Of a stretch of 64,000 bases of DNA, positions 57,090 through 64,000 are shown piece after piece. The stretch comes from Prevotella sp. AGR2160 (lineage in GTDB: Bacteria > Bacteroidota > Bacteroidia > Bacteroidales > Bacteroidaceae). The notes under the pieces are model-generated. The model was given only the letters and a program-made list of their open reading frames with translations, made no database searches and was not told the DNA's origin. The DNA is taken from assembly GCF_000424185.1 (NCBI RefSeq), contig NZ_AUJK01000004.1, positions 62,001 to 126,000 on the forward strand, written 5' to 3'. The first letter of the stretch is position 1; every line of letters starts with the position of its first letter. Made by a program: the position numbers and the translations under genes.

Positions 57090-57455
57090 TTAGTCCTTGT
57101 TGACGACCGTATTCTTCTTCTCCTGGATACGAGCCTTCTTACCAGTGAGGTTACGCAGGTAGTACAGCTTAGCGCGACGTACCTTACCACGCTTGTTAAC
57201 CTCGATAGAATCGATGTTCGGAGACTCCATAGGGAAGATACGCTCTACGCCTACCGTTCCGGACATCTTACGAACGGTGAAACGCTTCTTCGTGCCCTCA
57301 CCACTGATCTTGATGACGACACCGCGGTACAGCTGGATACGCTGTTTGTTTCCCTCGACAATTTTGTAAGCGACAGTGATCGTGTCACCGGGGTTGAACT
57401 CCGGGAACTGCTTGCCGGTTGCAAATGCTTCTTCAGCAACTTTAATTAAATCCAT
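57090..57455 (-). CDS. rplS: 50S ribosomal protein L19
   Basis: 121 residues. Matches L19 throughout: [54 protein letters not shown] and [18 protein letters not shown]. Monocistronic, with its own promoter and terminator. Confidence 0.97.
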   Translation of the reverse strand: MDLIKVAEEAFATGKQFPEFNPGDTITVAYKIVEGNKQRIQLYRGVVIKISGEGTKKRFTVRKMSGTVGVERIFPMESPNIDSIEVNKRGKVRRAKLYYLRNLTGKKARIQEKKNTVVNKD

Positions 57456-57545
57456 GATGTAATTTTTATAATTAAATTTGTTTGTCGTTCCAACCCAACA
57501 TCCGCAGACTGCATTGACTGCCAGCGGTTAGGCCGAAAAGCGCTG

Positions 57546-57577
57546 CAAAGTTACGACTTTTCCACGAACCCACCAAA
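57546..57577 (-). promoter_or_regulatory. rplS promoter
   Basis: Minus-strand TTTG (57577-57574), 20-nt spacer, TAACTTTG (57553-57546). The 5' leader is about 85 nt. Confidence 0.75.
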
Positions 57578-57602
57578 CGGAAATCCACTTTTCTGAGTTT
57601 TA

Positions 57603-57634
57603 TTTGTCACATTCAGCGAAAAATCGTAATTTTG
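57603..57634 (+). promoter_or_regulatory. Promoter of the split 5'-nucleotidase operon
   Basis: TTTG (57603-57606), 20-nt spacer, TAATTTTG (57627-57634), 36 bp before the ATG. Divergent from rplS. Confidence 0.75.
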
Positions 57635-57669
57635 CAAAGGAAATACAACGTCTTGAAACATTAAACTGT

Positions 57670-58464
57670 ATGAATAAGAAACGAATAACCCTCATCACCG
57701 CCCTCGCCGCAGCCCTCGCTCTCACAGGGTGTAGGAGCCACTACGAGGTGGCCGGTGTCAGCCAACAGCGTATCCTCATCGACAGCCGTTATGATGCCCA
57801 TCCCGATGCTGCCGCCGAGGCCTTCATCCGTCCGTACAAAGCCCATGTGGACAGTATCATGGGCCCCGTCGTCGGTACAACGGCCCGTTATCTCGCCGCC
57901 TACCGTCCCGAGGGAGAACTGAGTAACCTTCTGCCCGACATCCTCATGTGGTGCGCGAAGGACTATGGCGAGAAGCCTGACTTCGCCGTATATAATATCG
58001 GAGGCATGCGTGCCGCCCTGGCGAAAGGCCCCGTCACCGTGGGGGATGTCGTCGATGTGGCCCCGTTTGAGAATTTCGTGTGCTTCATGACGCTGCGCGG
58101 TGACAAGGTCCTTGAGCTCTTCCGGCAGATCGCCTTCCGCGGCGGTGAGGGACTCAGCCACGGCATACACCTCGTCATCACGCCTAACAGTGCCCGCACC
58201 GCCTGCACCCTCGACTCAGTGACACTCTTCGGCCAGCCCATCAACCCGACACGGGAATACCGCGTGGCAACGATCGACTATCTCGCCGGGGGCACTGACG
58301 ATATGGTGGCCTTCAAGAGCGGTACCGACGTGAAACTCTACCAGAAGCCGCAGGACAGCATGCGCGCCATCATCCTCCGCTACTTCCGCGAACTCACGAA
58401 AGAAGGGAAGCTCATCGACGCCAAGAAAGAAGGACGAGTGGTCCTGACGGACAATAGACAATAG
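57670..58464 (+). CDS. 5'-nucleotidase C-terminal domain lipoprotein
   Basis: 264 residues from ATG 57670 (the ORF upstream begins in the promoter). Lipobox ALTGC. The body is the UshA-type C-terminal substrate-binding domain: SNLLPDILMWCAKDYGEKPDFAVYN begins it, with NIGGMRAALAKGPVTVGDV and VATIDYLAGGTDDM. It has no metal-binding catalytic part, which is encoded next. The C-terminal DNRQ and the TAG stop lie within a short-unit ACAATAG repeat. Confidence 0.88.
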   Translation: MNKKRITLITALAAALALTGCRSHYEVAGVSQQRILIDSRYDAHPDAAAEAFIRPYKAHVDSIMGPVVGTTARYLAAYRPEGELSNLLPDILMWCAKDYGEKPDFAVYNIGGMRAALAKGPVTVGDVVDVAPFENFVCFMTLRGDKVLELFRQIAFRGGEGLSHGIHLVITPNSARTACTLDSVTLFGQPINPTREYRVATIDYLAGGTDDMVAFKSGTDVKLYQKPQDSMRAIILRYFRELTKEGKLIDAKKEGRVVLTDNRQ

Positions 58465-58503
58465 AGAATGGAGAATAGAAAATAGATAATGGAAAATAGA
58501 AAA
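58455..58503. repeat. Short-unit repeat between the two 5'-nucleotidase genes
   Basis: ACAATAGACAATAGAGAATGG followed in the same style by AGAATAGAAAATAG and ATAATGGAAAATAG units. It carries the stop codon of one gene and runs to the start of the next. Confidence 0.75.
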
Positions 58504-59348
58504 TGAATATGAAAAGGATACTGATTTTAGCGATTGTCTGTATGATAGGACTGCTGCCCGTGGCGGCACAGAAGGAGCTGACGATCCTACATACCAATGA
58601 TACTCATAGCTGTATCATGCCCCTTGGCAAGACCCTCGCCGACACCCTCTTCGCCGGACGTGGCGGCTTCCTCCGCCGGGTTGCGATGATCAAGGAACAG
58701 CGGAAAGCGCATCCAGACTTGTTGCTCTTCGACAGTGGTGACTTCTCCCAAGGCTCGCCCTACTACACGCTCTTCAAAGGGGATGTGGAGATTGGACTGA
58801 TGAACGAGATGTGCTATGATGCCGCCACCATCGGCAACCATGAGTTTGACTTCGGCATTGACAACCTCGCAAGGATTATCAAAATGGCGAAATTTCCCTT
58901 TGTCTGTACCAACTATGACTTCACGGGGACACCATTAAAAAGTCTCGTGAAACCGTGGATCATCATTCGCCGTGACGGTGTCAAGATCGGTATCTTCGGA
59001 CTCTCTCCGCAGCCTAAGGGCCTGATCTCAGAAAAGAACTATCTCCCGATCAAATATATTGATCCCGTGAAGACGGCTTTGGAGACAGCAACCTTCCTGA
59101 AGCAGAAGAAGAAATGTGACATGGTAATCTGTATCTCCCACCTCGGATACAATATCAACGGTATCGATGATGTCGAAATGGTCCGTGGCTCCCGGGATAT
59201 AGACCTCGTCCTCGGTGGTCACAGCCATACCTTCCTCAAGCAAATGGCCTGGGAGAAGAACCTCGACGGCAAACTCGTGCCCATAGATCAGAATGGCAAA
59301 AGCGGAATATATATTGGAGACATCTGTGTAAAGCTTTATTCGAAGTAG
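58503..59348 (+). CDS. 5'-nucleotidase metallophosphatase (N-terminal catalytic) domain
   Basis: 281 residues with a signal peptide (MKRILILAIVCMIGLLPVAAQ). UshA-type catalytic motifs: LTILHTNDTHS, LLFDSGDFSQGSP, TIGNHEFDFG, CISHLGY and VLGGHSHTF. With the lipoprotein encoded just upstream it would rebuild a complete periplasmic 5'-nucleotidase, in reversed gene order relative to the fused enzyme. It overlaps the convergent porT-like gene by 13 bp. Confidence 0.9.
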   Translation: MNMKRILILAIVCMIGLLPVAAQKELTILHTNDTHSCIMPLGKTLADTLFAGRGGFLRRVAMIKEQRKAHPDLLLFDSGDFSQGSPYYTLFKGDVEIGLMNEMCYDAATIGNHEFDFGIDNLARIIKMAKFPFVCTNYDFTGTPLKSLVKPWIIIRRDGVKIGIFGLSPQPKGLISEKNYLPIKYIDPVKTALETATFLKQKKKCDMVICISHLGYNINGIDDVEMVRGSRDIDLVLGGHSHTFLKQMAWEKNLDGKLVPIDQNGKSGIYIGDICVKLYSK

Positions 59349-60079
59349 AACGTCAGACAGATCATTTTGCTGCGGGCCTTGCTCACTGACGTGGCATAGG
59401 GGCGCATAGCCTCGTCGCGGAGCGTGGCGGGATGGCTGGTGTCGAGACTGTTCGTCAGCCCATACATGAACTTCAACTCGGGACGGAGTTTGAAGAAAGG
59501 CAGATAGAAGTCACAACCCAAACCGGCCTCGAGGAACACATCACTACGGTTGAGTTTCAGATAGTCCTGGTCCTTTCCCATGAGATTCATCGTCGGGTTC
59601 AGTCCGATCATGAAATACGGCCGATGGTTATTGAAACGCGGGGCGGCAGCAATGAGGTCAAAGGCACAGGAGATATAGGCAGACTTCAGTTGCTGGTTCT
59701 TCTCCATATAACTCTTCCGCTCATCGGCCACGGAATAGTTCTTGAACGTGATATGACGAGAACCGAAATACATGGCGGGAGCCACACGGAACTGGAACGT
59801 CTCATTCAGGCGGAGCTCCGCAAGGACGCCGACCTGGAAGGCGGGATCCCACGAATTCTGGTCACAGGCAATCTCCATCGTCTGCGTGCCGCCATCCTCC
59901 GTCGTCACGGTCTGCGGCCCGACATTGACGAGTTCAAGATCCTGCAGATGGGCACCCACGAGGACACCGAAATGCAGTTTCCGCAGATCCGTATACGGGC
60001 GGTTCTGTACAGTACGGTCCTGTGCCCCTACAGGAAGGGCCAACAAGACGAGAAGGGTTATGATCAATAATTGTCGCAT
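59336..60079 (-). CDS. porT: PorT-like type IX secretion outer-membrane protein
   Basis: 247 residues from ATG 60079. Signal peptide (to PVGAQ), then the PorT pattern DRTVQNRPYTDLRKLHFG, FQVGVLAELRLNETFQFRVAP and a C-terminal barrel strand ICLTFYFE. PorT is an outer-membrane beta-barrel needed for type IX secretion in Porphyromonas and relatives. Its presence fits the sorting-like C-termini of other proteins in this window. Confidence 0.82.
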   Translation of the reverse strand: MRQLLIITLLVLLALPVGAQDRTVQNRPYTDLRKLHFGVLVGAHLQDLELVNVGPQTVTTEDGGTQTMEIACDQNSWDPAFQVGVLAELRLNETFQFRVAPAMYFGSRHITFKNYSVADERKSYMEKNQQLKSAYISCAFDLIAAAPRFNNHRPYFMIGLNPTMNLMGKDQDYLKLNRSDVFLEAGLGCDFYLPFFKLRPELKFMYGLTNSLDTSHPATLRDEAMRPYATSVSKARSKMICLTFYFE

Positions 60080-60138
60080 GCTATGGAGATAACGAAAATA
60101 AAAGGGAGATATTGCATCCAAAAAAAATCGAAAAAAAC

Positions 60139-60156
60139 ATACCTAAATGTAGGTAT
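60139..60156. promoter_or_regulatory. Palindrome between porT and ferredoxin, candidate operator
   Basis: ATACCTA-AATG-TAGGTAT, perfect 7-bp arms, 17 bp upstream of the ferredoxin -7 box. Placement suits a repressor or activator site. Confidence 0.45.
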
Positions 60157-60173
60157 ATTTCAAAATTAATTCG

Positions 60174-60181
60174 TATCTTTG
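60174..60181 (+). promoter_or_regulatory. -7 box of the ferredoxin gene
   Basis: TATCTTTG, about 85 bp before the ATG; the leader is rather long. Confidence 0.65.
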
Positions 60182-60265
60182 CAACCACAAGATAGCAAAT
60201 AGCAGATCTTGTGATTGTTGAGATACAACGAAAACATTATATTAATTTATTAAACAAAGATTATT

Positions 60266-60436
60266 ATGGCTTACGTAATTGGTGACAACTGTATCGCTTG
60301 CGGTACATGTATCGATGAGTGCCCGGTAGGAGCTATCTCCGAGGGCGAGAAGTACTCTATCAACCCGGATATGTGCACAGAGTGCGGCACTTGCGCTTCT
60401 GTCTGCCCGAATGAGGCAATCAGCCTGCCCGAGTAA
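60266..60436 (+). CDS. 2[4Fe-4S] ferredoxin
   Basis: 56 residues, too short for usual ORF filters. MAYVIGDNCIACGTCIDECP carries the first CxxCxxCxxxCP cluster motif, and CTECGTCASVCP the second. Clostridial-type low-potential electron carrier, typical of anaerobes (pyruvate:ferredoxin oxidoreductase and related enzymes). Monocistronic: promoter at 60174, perfect terminator at 60477. Confidence 0.96.
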   Translation: MAYVIGDNCIACGTCIDECPVGAISEGEKYSINPDMCTECGTCASVCPNEAISLPE

Positions 60437-60476
60437 GGAGTTACTGCTCTTCGCCTTTGGCGAACAGAAAGATATC

Positions 60477-60505
60477 AGGCCTGGGGATTTTCCCCAGGCC
60501 TTTTT
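60477..60505 (+). terminator. Intrinsic terminator of the ferredoxin gene
   Basis: AGGCCTGGGGA-TTT-TCCCCAGGCCT followed by TTTT; 11-bp perfect stem. Confidence 0.95.
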
Positions 60506-60517
60506 CGTACATATCAT

Positions 60518-60543
60518 GTAGGGACATAATTGATTATGTTCCG
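60518..60543. repeat. 26-bp palindromic repeat, family A
   Basis: GTAGGGACATAATTG then ATTATGTTCCG, plus orientation, between the ferredoxin terminator and a second hairpin. Confidence 0.85.
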
Positions 60544-60554
60544 ATCAATTCAAC

Positions 60555-60625
60555 AAAAAAAGACAGAGTAACAGATGAACACATATGCAACGCTGTATAT
60601 GCATTCATCTGTTACTCTGTCTTTT
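60555..60625. terminator. Bidirectional terminator after the TPR gene
   Basis: A7 GACAGAGTAACAGATGAA (60562-60579) pairs perfectly with TTCATCTGTTACTCTGTC (60604-60621) followed by TTTT; both strands end in U-runs. Shares its stem sequence with 44968-45004. Confidence 0.85.
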
Positions 60626-60641
60626 ATATAGAGTCTGTTTT

Positions 60642-62057
60642 TTACTTTCTACCCAGTGCAGCCTTTGCTGTTGCGTTCTCGGGGTCTACCTCAAGGAGAG
60701 CCTCCCACTGAGCGTCACCCTCAGCCTTGTTACCCTTCTTGAAATAATAGGTACCGAGGTAAGTATAGGCCTGCTTGAGGAATGCCTTGTCGTTGACACC
60801 CGTCTTACCGGCAGCCTCATTATCCTTCACCGTCTTGATGAGTTCTTCGAAATACGGTTTAGCAGCACCCGTTTTCATCTCGGGGTCAAGGGTGGAGTTC
60901 AACATACCACGATAGTAGAGGGCATAACCTTTCTGCGTGGGGAACTGCTCAGCGAGGTCACCATAGACCTTATCAGCCTTACGATAGTAGTCGCTACGCT
61001 TAGCGGCATCCTTCTCTGCGGCATTGGTATAGATCTCAGCCAGAGAGATGAGGTCGTTGGCACTCTTGTTGGGCTTGCCATTAATATAGGTGTTATACTC
61101 ATTCAGAGCATCGTCAACCTTACCGGCAGCACTGTAGACATCAGAAATAAGCTTATGGGTATCATTGTTGTTCTCATACTCAAGAGACTTCTTGAACATC
61201 TCCACAGCCTTGTCATAGTTCTGTGCGCCATAGAAGACATGACCAGCCATGATATAGTCACGGGCGGAATATTTCGCGCTGTCAGAACCATTGAAGAGGG
61301 CGTCAGCAGACTTCTCTGCATCAGCATAATCCTTCTTCACCAGCTGGTTGTACATCATCAGACGGCTGAAGACAGCATCCTTCGGATACTTGTTATGACC
61401 GAATGTAGCGACCTCGAGCGACTTGTCGTTCTGACCGGAGAAATAGCAAGCGCCGGCATACTCATGGAGCTGAGACTTGTCGAGTTTCTCAGGAGCTACA
61501 CGACCATAGAGGGTAGCAGCCTTCTCAAACTGATTAGATTTATAGAAGAAATGAGCGCCAGTAGCATCTACGGGGAAGTCGGGGCGGATCTTACGCAGTT
61601 CCTCAAGAGAGGCGAAAGCCTCTTCCGGGCTACGGCCACGATAGACACTGGCATAGCGGATGTAACCGTCAGGATTCTGAGGATCCATGGTCTTGGCATT
61701 CTGATACCACATGGCGGCCTCACCACCATCATCCTTCAACGCCTCGATATCACCGAGGAGGATATAACCGGCACCACAGTGGGCGTCACGCTTGATAGCT
61801 TCCTCAGCATAATGCTTGGCCTGAGCCGTATCACTGGCGTTCAGAAATACATTGCCCAGGGCGACGAGGGCTTTAGGATTCTTTTTGTTAGCCTTATAGA
61901 AAGCCTTGACGGCATCCTTATAAGCATCAGGATTGTTCTTGTTGGCCAAAATGGTCTTCGCCACCGGCTCAATCTGCTGATCGATGGACTGGGCCATCAT
62001 ACTGCTGCTGAACCCTGTCAGCAAGGCAGCCATAACAACATATTTAATCGCTTTCAT
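60642..62057 (-). CDS. TPR-repeat periplasmic protein
   Basis: 471 residues from ATG 62057 with a signal peptide (to SSSMMAQ). At least six TPR units can be traced (NPKALVALGNVFLNASDTAQAKHYAEEAIKRD begins one; ARDYIMAGHVFYGAQNYDKAVEMF is another). It is the last gene of a TonB/PstS-like operon. Proteins of this set in Bacteroidetes accompany TonB-ExbB-ExbD; a scaffold role in envelope energy transduction is inference. Confidence 0.82.
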   Translation of the reverse strand: MKAIKYVVMAALLTGFSSSMMAQSIDQQIEPVAKTILANKNNPDAYKDAVKAFYKANKKNPKALVALGNVFLNASDTAQAKHYAEEAIKRDAHCGAGYILLGDIEALKDDGGEAAMWYQNAKTMDPQNPDGYIRYASVYRGRSPEEAFASLEELRKIRPDFPVDATGAHFFYKSNQFEKAATLYGRVAPEKLDKSQLHEYAGACYFSGQNDKSLEVATFGHNKYPKDAVFSRLMMYNQLVKKDYADAEKSADALFNGSDSAKYSARDYIMAGHVFYGAQNYDKAVEMFKKSLEYENNNDTHKLISDVYSAAGKVDDALNEYNTYINGKPNKSANDLISLAEIYTNAAEKDAAKRSDYYRKADKVYGDLAEQFPTQKGYALYYRGMLNSTLDPEMKTGAAKPYFEELIKTVKDNEAAGKTGVNDKAFLKQAYTYLGTYYFKKGNKAEGDAQWEALLEVDPENATAKAALGRK

Positions 62058-62144
62058 ATTCTGTGTGATTAAAAAATGAATATTCTTTTTCGTTTGGACG
62101 TTGTCCGAAAACAAACGTTTACTCAACTTCAAAAAAAACTACAC

Positions 62145-63116
62145 TTACTGGTCGTTGACCTGCACATCACGGATGACGACATCACCGCGGTAAGGGAGGA
62201 GGCCCGTCTTATAGATAACCTTCTGACCGATCGGCATCTCCAGAAAATGACCGAATCCATAGGGTAGACCGTTGATAGGATCGTTGAGGAGCGCGTAGAT
62301 CGTACGGATCATCGGATAGGCTCCAGTCCAGAGATAGTACTGATACGGCTTGAAACTGTTCATCGGCGTCGCTTTGTCAGCCTTACTGACAGAGACTACG
62401 GTGACATTCTTCTTGAAGGTTGTATTCGTAGAATCGCCCTCGTCATTGAGCCAGTTAGACCCGATGATACCGATGGCGTTAGGAGTTTTCTGCACAAAGT
62501 TGACGACTTCCTTGGAAGTCTTGGCGGCGAAGACATTAGGATTGGCAATAGCCTTTCCTTTCAACAGGGAGTCCACGCACCAGTCGATAGCACTCGACTT
62601 ATTCGTATCGAAGACCACCTGCATCGTTCCCTTGTTAGAGGCAGGGTTAATCTGTCTCCAGGATGTGATCTGACCGAGAAGGATCTTCTTGAAGTCATTC
62701 ACGCTGAGACACGTATCCGTATTCGCCCTATTCACGATGAGGGCAAGACCATCATAAGCCAGTTTGATAGATACCGGCATAAACTTACGATCCTGCAGAT
62801 TTTTTCTCTCCTTAGCAGAGAAATCACGCGATGTGATGACCAAACAAATCTTTCCTTTCAGAAGGTCGTTCATCGCATCCGTCTCATTGGTATACACGGG
62901 CACGATGCGTGCCTGTGGGTAGATACCCTCGAAGACCTCACGCTCTTCTTCGACAATGGGACTAAAACTTTCATCGGAAGCGATCTTGACCACTCCCGAT
63001 GTCGGCGTATCTGTTCTGCCGCCCTTATGCTTCTTCTCCTGACAGGAAGTCAGGAAAACAGCCATAAGGGCGACAGTAAAGAGTCCTACAAAAATGTAAG
63101 AATGTTTATTCAGCAT
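62145..63116 (-). CDS. PstS-like substrate-binding lipoprotein
   Basis: 323 residues, lipobox FLTSC. A type 2 periplasmic-binding fold (GVVKIASDESFSPIVEEE, CLVITSRDFSAKERKNL, GLALIVNRANTDTCLSVNDFKKILLG, NAIGIIGSNW) resembles PstS-like phosphate-binding proteins. No ABC transporter genes are nearby; it is 10 bp downstream of tonB. In Bacteroidetes this PBP is often encoded with TonB/ExbD genes, so the role may differ from phosphate uptake. Confidence 0.82.
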   Translation of the reverse strand: MLNKHSYIFVGLFTVALMAVFLTSCQEKKHKGGRTDTPTSGVVKIASDESFSPIVEEEREVFEGIYPQARIVPVYTNETDAMNDLLKGKICLVITSRDFSAKERKNLQDRKFMPVSIKLAYDGLALIVNRANTDTCLSVNDFKKILLGQITSWRQINPASNKGTMQVVFDTNKSSAIDWCVDSLLKGKAIANPNVFAAKTSKEVVNFVQKTPNAIGIIGSNWLNDEGDSTNTTFKKNVTVVSVSKADKATPMNSFKPYQYYLWTGAYPMIRTIYALLNDPINGLPYGFGHFLEMPIGQKVIYKTGLLPYRGDVVIRDVQVNDQ

Positions 63117-63126
63117 AAATCATTGT

Positions 63127-63975
63127 TTACTGCAGACGGAAAGAAACCGGAACGTTGTACTTCACACGTACGGCGGAACCATTCTGCTTACCAGGGTTCC
63201 AACGCGGCATGCTACGGACGACACGGGCAGCCTCACGGTCAAGAGAGGGGTCTACGGAACGTACAACCTGTACATCCGTGATAGAACCATCTTTCTCAAC
63301 GACGAAGGAAACGACGACACGTCCCTGTACACCATTCTCCTGTGCGACGACAGGATACTTCACATTACTGCTCAGGTAAGACATCAGAGCACCATTACCA
63401 CCCGGGAAGGACGGCATCTGCTCCACGACATCGAAGACCTTGTTCTCCACTGCCGGAGCAGCAGCAGCCTGGGGCTTCGGAGCCTCCTCGGTGACGATCT
63501 CCTGGGTAGCCTTGAGGACAGTACCCTCATCGCTGTTACCCTTGACATCGAAAGCACCGACGGCAGTCTTACTATTGTTCAGATCGTTCTGTGATACAAT
63601 CTCCTTCTTTACCTCGGAGTCTTTCTTAATCACAGGAGCGGTAAACTTGATAGAGCTCTTAACCTGCTTGACGACCTCTTTCTTCTCTTCTTTCTGTACC
63701 GGAGCCTTACGCTCTACCTTAGCCTTCTTCTTAGCCTGGTTGAGTTCCTGCAGGGTGACACCTGAAGTAACGGCAACCTTCTGCTTGTTGGCTTCGACGA
63801 TGGCCTGGATACCGATGATAGAAGCGATGATTGCAGCAGCAACGAGCATGATAATGATCGCGAGGATGTTACGCTTCGTAACGCCGCGACGAAGCTTGTA
63901 GGCCCCGTACTCCTTGTTACGATTGGCGAACACCATTTCGATCCATTTCGGATCGTATAGATCTATTTTTGCCAT
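63127..63975 (-). CDS. tonB: TonB energy-transducer
   Basis: 282 residues. Cytoplasmic start with IDLYDPKWIEMVFANRNKEYGAYKLRR, a single helix (about 37-60), a Lys/Glu/Val-rich periplasmic spacer (about 65-190) and a C-terminal TonB domain (205-282: FPGGNGALMSYLSSNVKYP, GRVVVSFVVEKDGSITDV, MPRWNPGKQNG). It energises the SusC and BtuB receptors. Start at ATG 63975; an ExbB/ExbD pair probably lies upstream beyond the window. Confidence 0.93.
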   Translation of the reverse strand: MAKIDLYDPKWIEMVFANRNKEYGAYKLRRGVTKRNILAIIIMLVAAAIIASIIGIQAIVEANKQKVAVTSGVTLQELNQAKKKAKVERKAPVQKEEKKEVVKQVKSSIKFTAPVIKKDSEVKKEIVSQNDLNNSKTAVGAFDVKGNSDEGTVLKATQEIVTEEAPKPQAAAAPAVENKVFDVVEQMPSFPGGNGALMSYLSSNVKYPVVAQENGVQGRVVVSFVVEKDGSITDVQVVRSVDPSLDREAARVVRSMPRWNPGKQNGSAVRVKYNVPVSFRLQ

Positions 63976-64000
63976 TGTTCTTTTACTTTTTAGTTAATAT

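Noticed and set aside
9762-60543. Family A palindromes considered as CRISPR repeats or integron attC sites
   Set aside because: Copies are dispersed over 50 kb with no regular spacers, no cas or integrase genes and no attC-type bulged bases.
1-64000. tRNA or rRNA genes
   Set aside because: No cloverleaf with a conserved T-arm or rRNA core sequence was noticed on either strand by reading; no search program was available.

Overview
The window looks like chromosomal DNA of a gut- or rumen-type Bacteroidales, most likely a Prevotella-like genus. The evidence is SusC/SusD pairs, type IX secretion component PorT, the Bacteroidetes promoter consensus (TTTG, about 20 nt, TAnnTTTG) upstream of many genes, a split 5'-nucleotidase, and short Prevotella-style C-terminal motifs. 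Genus assignment is inference. I see no tRNA, rRNA, CRISPR array or transposase.

Layout. 1-773: partial secreted esterase. 883-21476 (minus strand): an aryl-polyene/flexirubin-type biosynthesis and export operon with three ketosynthases (two carrying an extra C-terminal KS-like domain), two ACPs, two hot-dog dehydratases, a thioesterase, an O-methyltransferase, three acyltransferase domains (one fused to a GT2 glycosyltransferase), LolA-like and MMPL exporters, an EamA-type membrane protein and two FAD-dependent desaturase/saturase-like enzymes. An AT-rich islet (about 7076-8250) with a decayed AlbA_2 gene and an Abi-like fragment splits this operon. 21792-38227 (minus): a xyloglucan-type polysaccharide utilisation locus (SusC, SusD, two surface lipoproteins, a small lipoprotein, GH5 endoglucanase, GH31 alpha-xylosidase with PA14, GH2 beta-galactosidase). 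38403-40650: NCS2 purine permease-QueD-QueE, joined by two TAATG overlaps. 40862-44824: metallophosphoesterase plus TonB-dependent receptor. 45051-52430: a cobalamin locus with a B12 riboswitch, BtuB, a BtuG-like beta-propeller, a PKD-like surface protein and two DUF4465 proteins. 52545-53904: a frameshifted outer-membrane barrel and a BspA-like LRR protein. 54610-64000: housekeeping genes (AICAR transformylase, an AzlC/AzlD chimera, ribosomal protein L19, split 5'-nucleotidase, PorT, a 2[4Fe-4S] ferredoxin missed by ORF length filters, and TonB / PstS-like / TPR).

The strongest cross-cutting signals are two. First, dispersed palindromic repeats sit hard against gene ends. A 26-bp palindrome occurs at least 12 times, supplies the TAG stop codon of four genes, and lies inside the GH2 coding sequence once. 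A larger cruciform element of about 125 bp is duplicated in front of both DUF4465 genes. Second, the four surface proteins encoded downstream of btuB and the GH5 enzyme have SPI-type signal peptides without a lipobox and a shared short C-terminal motif, which suggests that B12-capture proteins here may be surface-delivered by a type IX-like route instead of as lipoproteins.

Functionally, polysaccharide and B12 uptake depend on the TonB protein encoded at the right edge. The aryl-polyene-type pigment would be built on ACPs, loaded onto a lipid anchor by the acyltransferases and exported by the LolA/MMPL pair.
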